55,765 nt of DNA from Granulicella sp. L46 (GTDB lineage Bacteria; Acidobacteriota; Terriglobia; Terriglobales; Acidobacteriaceae), in NCBI RefSeq assembly GCF_009765785.1, contig NZ_LMUT01000009.1, forward strand, positions 174,913-230,677, written 5' to 3'. Both the position numbers and the translations under genes were made by a program. Positions 26,841 through 34,786 of the stretch are shown piece by piece. The stretch's first letter is position 1; each line of letters opens with the position of its first letter. Under the pieces are notes generated by a model. It made no database searches, had not been told where the DNA came from, and saw only the letters and a list, made by a program, of their open reading frames with translations.

Positions 26841-27308
26841 ATGCCTTCGCCGGAATCCAACTCCCCCGACTATCCTGCCATGCTCCGCATAGCCCTCGAA
26901 GAAGCCCGCACCGGCCTCGCCGAAGGCGGTCTCCCCATCGGCGCCGCCATCTTCCGTACCGACGGCACCCTCGTAAGCCGCGGCCACAACCGCCGCATCC
27001 AGCAATCCGACCCCAGCATTCACGGCGAAACCGACGCCTTCCGCAACGCCGGCCGCCAGCGCTCCTACCGCGACCTCATCATGGTCACCACGCTTGCACC
27101 TTGCTGGTACTGCTCCGGTCTCATCCGCCAGTTCGGTTTTCAAACCGTAGTCATCGGCGAGAGCGTCAACTTCTCCGGCGGCGAACTCTGGCTCCGCGAC
27201 CTCGGCATCCACATCATCGATCTAGCCGACCCCACCTGCATCGCCATGATGCGCGACTACATCGCCGCCAACCCCACCGTCTGGAACGAAGACATAGGCG
27301 TCGACTAG
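26841..27308 (+). CDS. Fungal-type (FCY1-like) cytosine deaminase
   Basis: The ATG at 26841 gives 155 residues; an inner ATG at 26880 is a possible alternative. The zinc site is His61 and Glu63 in HGETDAF with Cys88 and Cys91 in PCWYCSG. Beyond the generic deaminase motifs, the stretch VVIGESVNFSGGELWLRDLG and the C-terminus VWNEDIG match yeast Fcy1 (GENVNF and WFEDIG) rather than tRNA or guanine deaminases. It should convert cytosine to uracil in pyrimidine salvage. It is divergent from the arabinofuranosidase. Confidence 0.85.
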   Translation: MPSPESNSPDYPAMLRIALEEARTGLAEGGLPIGAAIFRTDGTLVSRGHNRRIQQSDPSIHGETDAFRNAGRQRSYRDLIMVTTLAPCWYCSGLIRQFGFQTVVIGESVNFSGGELWLRDLGIHIIDLADPTCIAMMRDYIAANPTVWNEDIGVD

Positions 27309-27317
27309 CACCGCCTC

Positions 27318-27415
27318 TGCCTTTGCTCTTGCTTTTCTTTCTGTCATTCCCTCCGGGAATCTGCTGTTGCTTTTGCCTTTCTGGCTGCCATTCCGAGCAG
27401 CGAGGAATCTGCTTC
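27318..27415. repeat. Composite hexamer-tract plus REP-like hairpins
   Basis: A TTGCTC/TTGCTT tract (27318-27340) leads to a hairpin CATTCCCTCCGGGAATC (ATTCCC/GGGAAT stem, 27344-27361), a short TTGCTTTTGCCT tract, then ATTCCGAGCAGCGAGGAAT (27390-27408). This is the same composite order seen at 22896 and 44905. Confidence 0.7.
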
Positions 27416-27441
27416 TCGCGCAGCGAGCGCCCGTTCTCCCC

Positions 27442-27948
27442 TCACCGATTCGTAAGCGCCCGAATCATCTCCGCCTCACCCGGCCACTTCGCCACCAACT
27501 CCTCCGCGCTAGCATCCCCGTAGTCCACAAACTCAAACCCCGGACTCACCGTGCACCCCAGCAGCGCCCACCCCTCAGCCTTTAACAACCGAGACCCCTG
27601 CCACACCCCTGTTCGCACCACACACTGCGGCCGCTCCCCGGCCTCCAGATCCTCCCCAATCACCACCCGCGAAGAGCTTCCATCCTCAAAAAGCTGCAGC
27701 ATCTCCACCGCACCGCCCATGTAGTGATGAAAGATCTCGTCACTCTTCAGCACATGCATCTCGCTGAACGTTTCCGGCTCGAGCAGATAATAGATCGCGG
27801 TCGATGTCCGCCGCGCACCGTCATACCGCCCATCCTCGAAGCACGAAGCCGCGACCAACTCCTCTGACTCCCAAGTCCGCACGTACCAACCACCCTCACG
27901 CGGATGCTTCACCAACCCCAGAATCTTCTTCACTTCATCAGCAGTCAT
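27442..27948 (-). CDS. Cupin_5 (DUF985) protein
   Basis: The 168-residue product matches the DUF985/cupin_5 pattern: HPREGGWYVRTW, STAIYYLLEPETFSEMHVLKSDEIFHHYMGG, with VWQGSRL and LGCTVSPGFEFVDY near the end. The two His residues in IFHHYMG and others in MHV are candidate metal ligands of the cupin barrel. Family members are small soluble proteins of unclear enzymatic role. It is divergent from the relic at 28070. Confidence 0.92.
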   Translation of the reverse strand: MTADEVKKILGLVKHPREGGWYVRTWESEELVAASCFEDGRYDGARRTSTAIYYLLEPETFSEMHVLKSDEIFHHYMGGAVEMLQLFEDGSSSRVVIGEDLEAGERPQCVVRTGVWQGSRLLKAEGWALLGCTVSPGFEFVDYGDASAEELVAKWPGEAEMIRALTNR

Positions 27949-28069
27949 CGCTTCATCCTAAGCTATGCCCCAACCCCGCACCGCCCGCGATACACTCATT
28001 TTCAACTCAACCATCGGGCCCCTCGCTTCACCTGCGTCCGCGACTCCCAACGCCGCAAAGGACCTTGCC

Positions 28070-28123
28070 ATGCTCGACGTCCATCCACCCTGCAACCATC
28101 CCCTCGACCCCTCCAATCCATAA
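28070..28123 (+). pseudogene. Relic leader of the MLDVHPP membrane protein family
   Basis: ATG CTC GAC GTC begins a 17-codon frame reading MLDVHPPCNHPLDPSNP and stop. The first seven codons are identical in protein to the starts of the four full-length genes downstream, and AAAGGA at 28057-28062 is retained as ribosome binding site. The frame is lost after residue 7. With the fragment at 28167 it looks like one decayed copy of the family. Confidence 0.6.
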
Positions 28124-28166
28124 TCCGCGCCCTCGCAAATCTGCGATACCATGACCGCACACCTCC

Positions 28167-28364
28167 ATGCTTGGATCCGATCACATGTACCTCCACCTCA
28201 TCACCATCTGCATCGGCTTAATCATCGCCTTCGGCCTGCAGCAGATAGTTGATCTCTTCCTGCGTCGTAGCCGCGCGCGCAAACAACAAGCCGCCGACGC
28301 CCAGGCACGCAAGTCACTCGACGACACCACTACACCTCCATCCAACACCGATCCTCCGCTCTAA
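28167..28364 (+). CDS. Short membrane protein, truncated member of the tandem MLDVHPP family
   Basis: The 65-residue product contains HLITICIGLIIAFGLQQIVDLF, clearly related to the membrane helix of the downstream paralogues (HIATICIGLLIAVGLEQTVELF). It lacks the large C-terminal domain and the MLDVHPPH..HTWRDFF leader, which survives in part upstream at 28070. It could be a decayed copy that lost its frame twice or a genuine small membrane protein. No strong ribosome binding site precedes the ATG; an inner ATG at 28185 starts right at the helix. Confidence 0.5.
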   Translation: MLGSDHMYLHLITICIGLIIAFGLQQIVDLFLRRSRARKQQAADAQARKSLDDTTTPPSNTDPPL

Positions 28365-28423
28365 CCGCTTCCCCCCTAATTCGGGCCCTGTAGCTCACTC
28401 CCAGCAACGCAGGTGTCTTCGCA

Positions 28424-29212
28424 ATGCTCGATGTCCACCCTCCCCACCACGCAGCTCACACCTGGCGCGATTTCTTCGTCCACATCGCCACCATCTGCAT
28501 CGGCCTGCTTATCGCCATCGGCCTCGAGCAATGCGTCGAAGCCCTCCATCACCACCACCAGCGCGAGGATCTCGAACGTCAGATGCACGTCGAGTCCGAA
28601 CAGAACCTCGACCTGGTCGGTGCGCAGATTCGCTTCGCCGCGCAACGCCGTGACTACCTCAACGCCTGCGTCCACGCCCTTCAGGCTGCCACCCCGTCCA
28701 ACGGCCAACTCATCGTCACACTACCGATCAACAACGTCTCCTTTCCTGCCAGATCGCAGGGCCTGCTCGTCTCTCCTTCTCGCGGCACATGGACCATCGC
28801 CCAGGCCGCTGGCACCGTCGCGCTCCTTCCTGCGGAAAAGGCCAAAGTCTATGCCCGTCTGGACCTCACCGCCGACTTCGAGCGTCAGGCCGAGATGGAA
28901 ATTAGCCACACCGCCGCCCTCCTTGCGACCGCCCGTCTTCAGGACCACGCCGCCACTCCCGACGGCCATCCAATTCGCCTCACCCAGGTCCAGGCCGACG
29001 ACCTCCTCCACGCCTTCGGCACCGCCCGCGAAGCCGCTACCGACTTCCACTTCCGCCTCGTCGTCCTCGAAGGCGCCCTCGAAGCCGTAGTCGCCAACGT
29101 CGACTCCCTTCAGCAGATGTACCCCTACCAGATCCGCGCCATCGCCCGTGAGGGCGCGAACGCAGCCGCCAGCTCAGCCCGCGACGTCAGCAACTCCGCC
29201 CCTCAGCCCTGA
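28424..29212 (+). CDS. Tandem family membrane protein, copy 1 (MLDVHPPH leader)
   Basis: The 262-residue product begins MLDVHPPHHAAHTWRDFFVH and one membrane helix at about residues 18-37, then a His-rich stretch (EALHHHHQRED) and a long helical domain without catalytic motifs, rich in Ala, Glu, Gln and Leu. I do not recognise the function of the family. It is first of four consecutive full-length paralogues, 30 bases before the next. The charge pattern around the helix does not settle which side of the membrane the C-terminal domain faces. It is probably envelope-located. Confidence 0.8.
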   Translation: MLDVHPPHHAAHTWRDFFVHIATICIGLLIAIGLEQCVEALHHHHQREDLERQMHVESEQNLDLVGAQIRFAAQRRDYLNACVHALQAATPSNGQLIVTLPINNVSFPARSQGLLVSPSRGTWTIAQAAGTVALLPAEKAKVYARLDLTADFERQAEMEISHTAALLATARLQDHAATPDGHPIRLTQVQADDLLHAFGTAREAATDFHFRLVVLEGALEAVVANVDSLQQMYPYQIRAIAREGANAAASSARDVSNSAPQP

Positions 29213-29242
29213 TCACCTGCACCTCATTCCCAGGAGACCACC

Positions 29243-30085
29243 TTGCTCGACGTGCACCCGCCCCACGAATCCACCCACACCTGGCGCGACTTCTTCATCC
29301 ACATCGCCACCATCTGCATCGGTCTGCTCATCGCTGTCGGCCTCGAGCAGACCGTCGAGCTCTTTCACCACCAACATCAGCGCCATCAGCTCGAAGCCGA
29401 TCTCCACAACGAATGCCTGCGCAACATACACATCGCCCTCGGCAACATTAAAATCTCCAAGCGCCGCCGCAATGTCGATGCCGAACAGTATGCCGAGCTG
29501 CTACGCTCTGCCCAGCAGCATCGCGCTCCCATTTCCATCTCGCCCTTTAGCCGCCCGGAAGCTCTTCGCTACGTCAAGCCGGCCTACGCCGTATGGACGG
29601 TCGCCCAACAAAGTGACGCCCTCAACCTCCTCCCGCGCGCCGATGTGCAGCGCTACGTCCGCGTCAACGGTCTCGTCCAAATGGCCATCGATCAACTCGA
29701 GATCTCCAACGCCGCGCTCCAGAAGACGACCATCGCCGCTCTGCCTGCAATAGCCGATACCTCCAGCCCGCAGGCCTTTGTGACTCAGGTCAACCATCAG
29801 CAGTACGACCTCTCTCTCCTGACTCCCGAAGAACGACAGCAGCTCCGTGACGCTGTAGGCAACGACATGGCGATCAGCGGGCAGAGCATCAACATCAACG
29901 CCTTCCTTTACGGCATTGAATGGGCCGTCCTCCACGGATCAACCTCCGACGAAGAAAACATCCGAATCATTTACGACGCGCAGTCCACCTATTGGCAGGG
30001 CGGTACCAAGGCCCTTCTGGAAAAATACCCTCCACCAGTCGGGTCTCCTCCGTCGCCCGCTCCCGCCATTGACACCGGCCACTAG
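29243..30085 (+). CDS. Tandem family membrane protein, copy 2 (TTG start)
   Basis: The start is TTG at 29243, fixed by AGGAG six bases upstream and by alignment of LDVHPPHESTHTWRDFFIH with the other copies. The 280-residue product has the shared membrane helix (ATICIGLLIAVGLEQTVE) and then a diverged helical C-terminal domain with many Gln and Asn residues. The weak start codon could lower its translation relative to copies 3 and 4. Confidence 0.8.
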   Translation: MLDVHPPHESTHTWRDFFIHIATICIGLLIAVGLEQTVELFHHQHQRHQLEADLHNECLRNIHIALGNIKISKRRRNVDAEQYAELLRSAQQHRAPISISPFSRPEALRYVKPAYAVWTVAQQSDALNLLPRADVQRYVRVNGLVQMAIDQLEISNAALQKTTIAALPAIADTSSPQAFVTQVNHQQYDLSLLTPEERQQLRDAVGNDMAISGQSININAFLYGIEWAVLHGSTSDEENIRIIYDAQSTYWQGGTKALLEKYPPPVGSPPSPAPAIDTGH

Positions 30086-30109
30086 CCCATCCTCACCAGG
30101 AGCCGCACC

Positions 30110-30823
30110 ATGCTCGACGTCCATCCACCCCACACTCCCACCCACACCTGGCGCGACTTCTTCATCCACATCGCCACCATCGTCATCGGCCTCCTCATCG
30201 CCGTAGGTCTCGAACAATCCGTCGAAGCTCTCCACCGCCATCACGAGCGCACCCATCTGCGCGCTTCCCTGCGCCAGGAACTCCAGCAACTGGCCTACGA
30301 TTCCGCCAGCGTCAGCGCGGATTCGGATGAACACTCTGCATGGCTGAAGCAAATCCAAGACGCAATCGACGTTTCCATGCAAACCGGACGCCCCATCAGC
30401 GCATTTCCACCCCCGCCGCCCGGCAAGGCCGATGACCGCGAAAACCCTTTCTATCGTGCTGCCAAATCTAGTGGCCGACTCGACCTGCTCGACGAGGAAG
30501 AGATCGCGGACTTCGGCGAAATCGATAATCTGGTCGAACAAAGCACTATAAATTCTCAGGCCATCCGCAGCAATTACGCAGAGTTGGTCATCGCCGAGCG
30601 CAAGTTACAGCACCCACTTGGGCCCACCTCTACAACAGCTCCCTCCGCACCGTCGACATCTGACCTCGCTCTTCTTCAAGACCGCGTCATGAGGCTGCAG
30701 ATGGCTATCAACGCCGACCGCAGCAACTCAGGCTTCCTGCTCGGCGCCGCCTTGGCAATTCTCCGGGGCGAACGCGACCTCAAACACATTGAAGCCGCAG
30801 AACGCCACAGTCCCGCACACTAA
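30110..30823 (+). CDS. Tandem family membrane protein, copy 3
   Basis: The 237-residue product starts MLDVHPPHTPTHTWRDFFIH, with AGGAG upstream. Helix and His-containing linker (EALHRHHERTHLR) are as in the other copies. The C-terminal domain is diverged and includes a Pro-rich loop (SAFPPPPPGKADDREN). The first 95 bases of the gene differ from those of copy 4 at only two positions, although the C-terminal halves are unlike each other. Confidence 0.8.
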   Translation: MLDVHPPHTPTHTWRDFFIHIATIVIGLLIAVGLEQSVEALHRHHERTHLRASLRQELQQLAYDSASVSADSDEHSAWLKQIQDAIDVSMQTGRPISAFPPPPPGKADDRENPFYRAAKSSGRLDLLDEEEIADFGEIDNLVEQSTINSQAIRSNYAELVIAERKLQHPLGPTSTTAPSAPSTSDLALLQDRVMRLQMAINADRSNSGFLLGAALAILRGERDLKHIEAAERHSPAH

Positions 30824-30850
30824 AGCCGCATTTTCCGGAGAGATATCCTC

Positions 30851-31552
30851 ATGCTCGACGTCCACCCACCCCACACTCCCACCCACACCTGGCGCGACTT
30901 CTTCATCCACATCGTCACCATCGTCATCGGCCTCCTCATCGCCGTTGCGCTCGAGCAGACCGTAGAAGCTGTCCACCACCACCGCGAGCGCACAGAACTC
31001 CGCGACTCCCTTCTTGCCGACGCGCGCAAAGCCGTCAAGGACACGAGCGGTGCCAACGCCTACACCGTCCAGATCGGCCACTGGCTCGACCACCGCATCG
31101 ACCAGGTTCAGGACGCCCTCACCACCAACAAGCCTTTGCCTCCGCCAGACCCCATCCACTTCGCCGACTTTGCAGTCCCCGACGACCCGGCCTGGAAAGC
31201 AGCCAGGAGCGCCGACCTCGTCGAGTTGCTCCCTCAGGAAGAAATCAAAATTTACTCCGACGCCGATGGTGATGAGCTCACCGCCGAGCGCAGCCGCCTC
31301 GCCATGAACGACGACACGTACCGCCTCTTTCAGTTCGCCTACAAGTTCACCCACAGCAACACTACCCAGCCCGACTTCACTCACGCCGACCGCACAGACC
31401 TCAAGCAGTACCTCGACCTCCTGGCCGCCTCCAAGGCCAGCATGTTCGCCTACAGCGACGCGTGCAAACAACTCCACGGTGCCGAAAACGCCATACTCCG
31501 CGGCAAAACAACTCTCGCCGCCGTGCAGAATGCTGAAGGTGATCCCTGGTAG
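30851..31552 (+). CDS. Tandem family membrane protein, copy 4
   Basis: The 233-residue product starts MLDVHPPHTPTHTWRDFFIH, with GGAGAG upstream of the ATG. After the membrane helix (IVTIVIGLLIAVALEQTVEAV) and His/Arg linker the C-terminal domain is again different, with acidic loops such as DPIHFADFAVPDDPAW. It closes the array; the purine permease follows 46 bases later and could be co-transcribed. Confidence 0.8.
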   Translation: MLDVHPPHTPTHTWRDFFIHIVTIVIGLLIAVALEQTVEAVHHHRERTELRDSLLADARKAVKDTSGANAYTVQIGHWLDHRIDQVQDALTTNKPLPPPDPIHFADFAVPDDPAWKAARSADLVELLPQEEIKIYSDADGDELTAERSRLAMNDDTYRLFQFAYKFTHSNTTQPDFTHADRTDLKQYLDLLAASKASMFAYSDACKQLHGAENAILRGKTTLAAVQNAEGDPW

Positions 31553-31598
31553 TTCGCAGCGTCCGGCGGCCGCATTCCTCACGCTGATTCTCGAAGGC

Positions 31599-32978
31599 AT
31601 GAGTGGCTCGCTCAACATCGCGGTATCCTGTTCCCACCAACGAAAATCTCCGCACCCGAAGGGCCTTCCTCTGCGCACTCGCCTCGAAGCCTACTTCAAA
31701 TTCCACGAGCACCAGGCCACCTGGCGCACCGAGCTCCTAGCCGGCCTCACCACCTTCATCACGATGGCCTACATCATCTTCGTGAACCCCGCCATCCTCT
31801 CGCAAACCGGCATGCCCCTCGCCGCCGTCACCACCAGCACCTGCCTCTGCGCCGCCTTCGGCAGCATCATGATGGGAGCCCTCGCCAACTACCCCCTTGC
31901 CCTCGCCCCCGGCATGGGCCTCAATGCCTATTTCACCTACACCGTCGTCAAAGGCATGGGCGTCCCCTGGCAAACAGCCCTCGGCGCCGTCTTCATCTCC
32001 GGCATCATCTTCCTCCTCCTCACCATCGGAGGCATCCGCCAGCGCTTAGTCGCCGCCATCCCCCACGAGCTCCACGCGGCAGTAGCTGGAGGCATCGGCC
32101 TCTTCATTGCTTTCATCGGCCTCCACAACGCCCGCATCATCGTTCCCAGTGCCGCGACCGTCGTTACCCTCGGCGACATGCACTCCCCTGCTGTCCTCCT
32201 CGCCATCTTCGGCATCGTCCTCATCGCCATCCTGCAGGCCTACAAGATCAAAGCCTCCATGCTCATCGGAGTCCTCGGCACCCTCGCCCTCGGCATCCTC
32301 CTCCATCAAGTCAAGTACCAACCATCAAGTTTCAATCCTTTAGCAATCCGCGCCACAGCCTTCCACCTCGACATCCGCGGCGCCCTCCACCTCAACGCCT
32401 TTGAGATCATCTTCGTCTTCCTCTTCGTCGATCTCTTCGACAACATCGGCACCCTCGTAGCCGTAACCGAACGCGCCGGCCTCATCGCCGCCGACCACAC
32501 CATCCCTCGTCTCGACAAAATCTTCTTCGCCGACGCCACCTCCACCGTAGTCGGAGCCCTCGCCGGCACCTCCACCGTCACCAGCTACATCGAGTCGTCC
32601 GCAGGAGTCGCCGCCGGCGGCCGCACCGGCGTCACCGCCATCACCACCGGCATCCTCTTCTTCCTCGCGATCTTTGTTGCCCCCATCGTCGGCGCCATCC
32701 CCGACTTCGCCACCGCCCCCGCCCTAATCCTCGTCGGCGCCCTCATGCTCGGCGGCGCTTCCTCCATCGATTGGAACGAACCCCGCATCGCCATTCCGGC
32801 CTTCCTCACCCTCATCACCATCCCCCTCACCTACTCCATCGCCACCGGCCTAAGCTTCGGCCTCATCAGCTTTGCCGCCCTCGAAATCGCCACCGGCCGT
32901 GCCCGCCGCCAGCACTGGATGCTCTACCTCCTCGCCCTCCTCTTTCTCGGTCGCTTCATCTATCTCCGCGCCTCCTAG
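31599..32978 (+). CDS. NCS2-family purine permease (AzgA-like)
   Basis: ATG 31599 is the first start that does not overlap the preceding gene. The 459-residue product has about 12-14 membrane segments and the AzgA signatures TWRTELLAGLTTFITMAYIIFVNP, APGMGLNAYFTYTVV, FVDLFDNIGTLVAVTERAGL and GTSTVTSYIESSAGVAAGGRTG. It should import hypoxanthine, adenine or guanine with protons. With the cytosine deaminase at 26841 it suggests nucleobase salvage, though they are not adjacent. No strong ribosome binding site is seen. Confidence 0.92.
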   Translation: MSGSLNIAVSCSHQRKSPHPKGLPLRTRLEAYFKFHEHQATWRTELLAGLTTFITMAYIIFVNPAILSQTGMPLAAVTTSTCLCAAFGSIMMGALANYPLALAPGMGLNAYFTYTVVKGMGVPWQTALGAVFISGIIFLLLTIGGIRQRLVAAIPHELHAAVAGGIGLFIAFIGLHNARIIVPSAATVVTLGDMHSPAVLLAIFGIVLIAILQAYKIKASMLIGVLGTLALGILLHQVKYQPSSFNPLAIRATAFHLDIRGALHLNAFEIIFVFLFVDLFDNIGTLVAVTERAGLIAADHTIPRLDKIFFADATSTVVGALAGTSTVTSYIESSAGVAAGGRTGVTAITTGILFFLAIFVAPIVGAIPDFATAPALILVGALMLGGASSIDWNEPRIAIPAFLTLITIPLTYSIATGLSFGLISFAALEIATGRARRQHWMLYLLALLFLGRFIYLRAS

Positions 32979-33048
32979 GCCTAGAATCGAAGCTGGTGCC
33001 AACACCACCGCACCAAATCATCAGCTATCAGCTCGACAGGAGAACATC

Positions 33049-33474
33049 ATGGACCGTAAAGCATCCGCCCTCTGGAACGGCGACCTCAAGACCGGCAAGG
33101 GCACCATCAGCACCCAAAGCAAGACCCTCAACAACGCGCAGTACAGCTTCCATTCCCGCTTCGAAGAAGGCACCGGCACCAACCCCGAAGAGCTCATCGC
33201 CGCCGCCCACGCCGGCTGCTTCACCATGGCCTTCGCCAACGAGCTATCCAAGGCCGGTCACACCGCTACCTCCGTCGCAACCGACGCCACCGTCACCCTC
33301 GAGATGCTTCCCACCGGCCCCACCGTCACCAAGATCCACCTCGTCAACAAGTCCGAAGTCCCCGGCATCGACAAAGCAAAGTTCGACGAGGTGGCCGCCG
33401 GCGCCAAGGCCAACTGCCCCATCTCCCGCCTCCTCGCCGCCGCCGAGATCACCCTCGACGCAACCCTCCTTTAA
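33049..33474 (+). CDS. OsmC-family peroxidase, copy 1
   Basis: AGGAG six bases upstream fixes ATG 33049. The 141-residue product has the OsmC fold with the two redox Cys residues: one in AAAHAGCFTMAFA and one in ANCPISRLLAAAEITLDATL. NPEELIAAAHAGC is diagnostic. It should reduce organic hydroperoxides using thiols. It is followed by a strong terminator and then a paralogous gene. Confidence 0.94.
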   Translation: MDRKASALWNGDLKTGKGTISTQSKTLNNAQYSFHSRFEEGTGTNPEELIAAAHAGCFTMAFANELSKAGHTATSVATDATVTLEMLPTGPTVTKIHLVNKSEVPGIDKAKFDEVAAGAKANCPISRLLAAAEITLDATLL

Positions 33475-33507
33475 CCAAACCCTTTCGCTGCAACACGGAT
33501 AAAACAC

Positions 33508-33533
33508 AAAGGCCTGCCACGCAGCAGGCCTTT
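33508..33533 (+). terminator. Rho-independent-type terminator after OsmC copy 1
   Basis: AAAGGCCTGC (33508-33517) pairs perfectly with GCAGGCCTTT (33524-33533) over a six-base loop, followed by TTTGCCTTTG. The stem is GC-rich and lies 33 bases after the stop codon. Confidence 0.85.
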
Positions 33534-33608
33534 GCCTTTGCCCCAACCTCCCATCGTTCCGCAGCATCGTACCTTTAGGCGGCAAGCTCGCCCTCAAGGA
33601 GATTCACG

Positions 33609-34034
33609 ATGGAACGCAGCGCATCGGCAATTTGGCATGGCGACTTGAAAAAGGGTACCGGCGCCCTCACCACCCAAAGCCACGTCCTCAACGACACCCC
33701 GTACAGCTTCCACACCCGCTTCGAAGACGGCGCCGGCTCCAATCCCGAAGAGCTCATCGCCGCCGCCCACGCCGGCTGCTTCACCATGGCCCTCAGCTCT
33801 CAACTCACCTCTGCCGAACACCCGCCCAGCACCATCGAAACCACCGCCACCGTCACCATGGAAACCACCGACGACGGCCCCACCATCACCAAAATCCATC
33901 TCAGCACCCACGCCACCATCCCCGGCATCGAGAAGAGTACCTTCGACGAGCTGGCCAAGAAAGCCAAAGACGGCTGCCCCGTATCACGCCTCCTCAAATC
34001 AGCCGAGATCACCCTCGACGCCACCCTCACCTAA
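33609..34034 (+). CDS. OsmC-family peroxidase, copy 2
   Basis: The 141-residue product is a close paralogue of the gene at 33049 and the same length. Both redox Cys residues are kept (AAAHAGCFTMALS and DGCPVSRLLKSAEITLDATL). AAGGAG lies eight bases upstream of ATG. It is a tandem duplication with its own terminator on each side, so the two copies can be regulated separately. Confidence 0.94.
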   Translation: MERSASAIWHGDLKKGTGALTTQSHVLNDTPYSFHTRFEDGAGSNPEELIAAAHAGCFTMALSSQLTSAEHPPSTIETTATVTMETTDDGPTITKIHLSTHATIPGIEKSTFDELAKKAKDGCPVSRLLKSAEITLDATLT

Positions 34035-34056
34035 ACCATCACCGCACCCACACCAC

Positions 34057-34080
34057 AAAGCCCGCCGCCAGGCGGGCTTT
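34057..34080 (+). terminator. Rho-independent-type terminator after OsmC copy 2
   Basis: AAAGCCCGCC (34057-34066) pairs perfectly with GGCGGGCTTT (34071-34080) over a four-base loop, then GCTCTTTC. It separates the OsmC gene from the ECF sigma operon. Confidence 0.88.
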
Positions 34081-34084
34081 GCTC

Positions 34085-34118
34085 TTTCTACACTCTATCC
34101 CCCATCCCCATCCCCTGC
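34085..34118 (+). repeat. Imperfect five-heptad element, CTCTAC type
   Basis: Units TTTCTAC, ACTCTAT, CCCCCAT, a six-base CCCCAT and CCCCTGC follow each other. One unit is shortened by a base, so the register slips once. It lies between the OsmC terminator and the ECF sigma promoter. Confidence 0.65.
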
Positions 34119-34137
34119 TTTTTTTCCCTCGCAACCT

Positions 34138-34163
34138 AACCGTTCCAGCATCCGCTTGTCTAA
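34138..34163 (+). promoter_or_regulatory. Candidate ECF-sigma-type promoter of the sigma operon
   Basis: AACC (34138-34141), a 16-base spacer and GTCTAA (34158-34163) match the general ECF promoter layout of an AAC-containing -35 and a GTC-containing -10. The ATG of the sigma gene follows eight bases after the -10, so the mRNA would be leaderless or nearly so. Autoregulation is inferred. Confidence 0.45.
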
Positions 34164-34171
34164 CCTCGCGA

Positions 34172-34786
34172 ATGGGAAATCTGGAGCAAGACGCGATCCG
34201 GCGCATCCTCGCCGGAGATCGAGACGCCTTTCGCGTGCTCATGGACCGTCATCTCCCCACCGTTCTTCGCATGACCTACCGCGTCACCGGCAACGCCGTC
34301 GACGCCGAGGAGGCAGCACAGGAAGCCTTCCTCCTCGCCTACAAGAAATTGCCGAGCTTCCGCGAGCAGGCGGCCTTCGGCACCTGGGTTTATCGCATCG
34401 CAATGAATTGCTCTCTCAATCTCGTCGAACGCCGCTCCCGCGATCTCGGCTGGGACGCCGTATCCATCGAGCCTGGTTCATCCACCGAAAACCTAGCCGT
34501 CTCTCCCCGCCTCACCCCTGAAGCCGCGCTCCTCAACAACGAAGCCCTCCGCCGTCGCGAGCGAGCCATGCTCACCCTCACTCCCATGGAACGCACCGCT
34601 TTCATCCTTCGCCACATGGAAGACCAATCCATTCAGGTCATCGCCGACGCCCTCGGCGTCCACACAAACTCCGCCAAGCAAGCCATCTTCCGCGCTGTCG
34701 CTAAACTTCGCCGCGAACTCGCCCCCAAGCCTCCCGCACCCTCCGCCCCGCTCGCCTCCACCGGAGGCACCAAGGACTCCCAATGA
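34172..34786 (+). CDS. ECF-type RNA polymerase sigma factor
   Basis: The start is ATG 34172; sequence further upstream in frame is antisense-like and overlaps the OsmC gene. The 204-residue product has sigma region 2 (about 15-95) with DAEEAAQEAFLLAYKKLPSF and TWVYRIAMN, and region 4 (about 135-190) with TPMERTAFILRHMEDQSIQ and a helix-turn-helix ending NSAKQAIFRAVAKLRREL. Region 3 is absent, as in ECF factors. The stop overlaps the next start (ATGA), the usual coupling of sigma and anti-sigma genes. Confidence 0.93.
   Translation: MGNLEQDAIRRILAGDRDAFRVLMDRHLPTVLRMTYRVTGNAVDAEEAAQEAFLLAYKKLPSFREQAAFGTWVYRIAMNCSLNLVERRSRDLGWDAVSIEPGSSTENLAVSPRLTPEAALLNNEALRRRERAMLTLTPMERTAFILRHMEDQSIQVIADALGVHTNSAKQAIFRAVAKLRRELAPKPPAPSAPLASTGGTKDSQ

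Noticed and set aside
28167-31552. Tandem gene array as a toxin/immunity cluster
   Set aside because: No toxin domain, nuclease motif or secretion gene is present; the constant-anchor pattern is reported but a toxin role is not supported.
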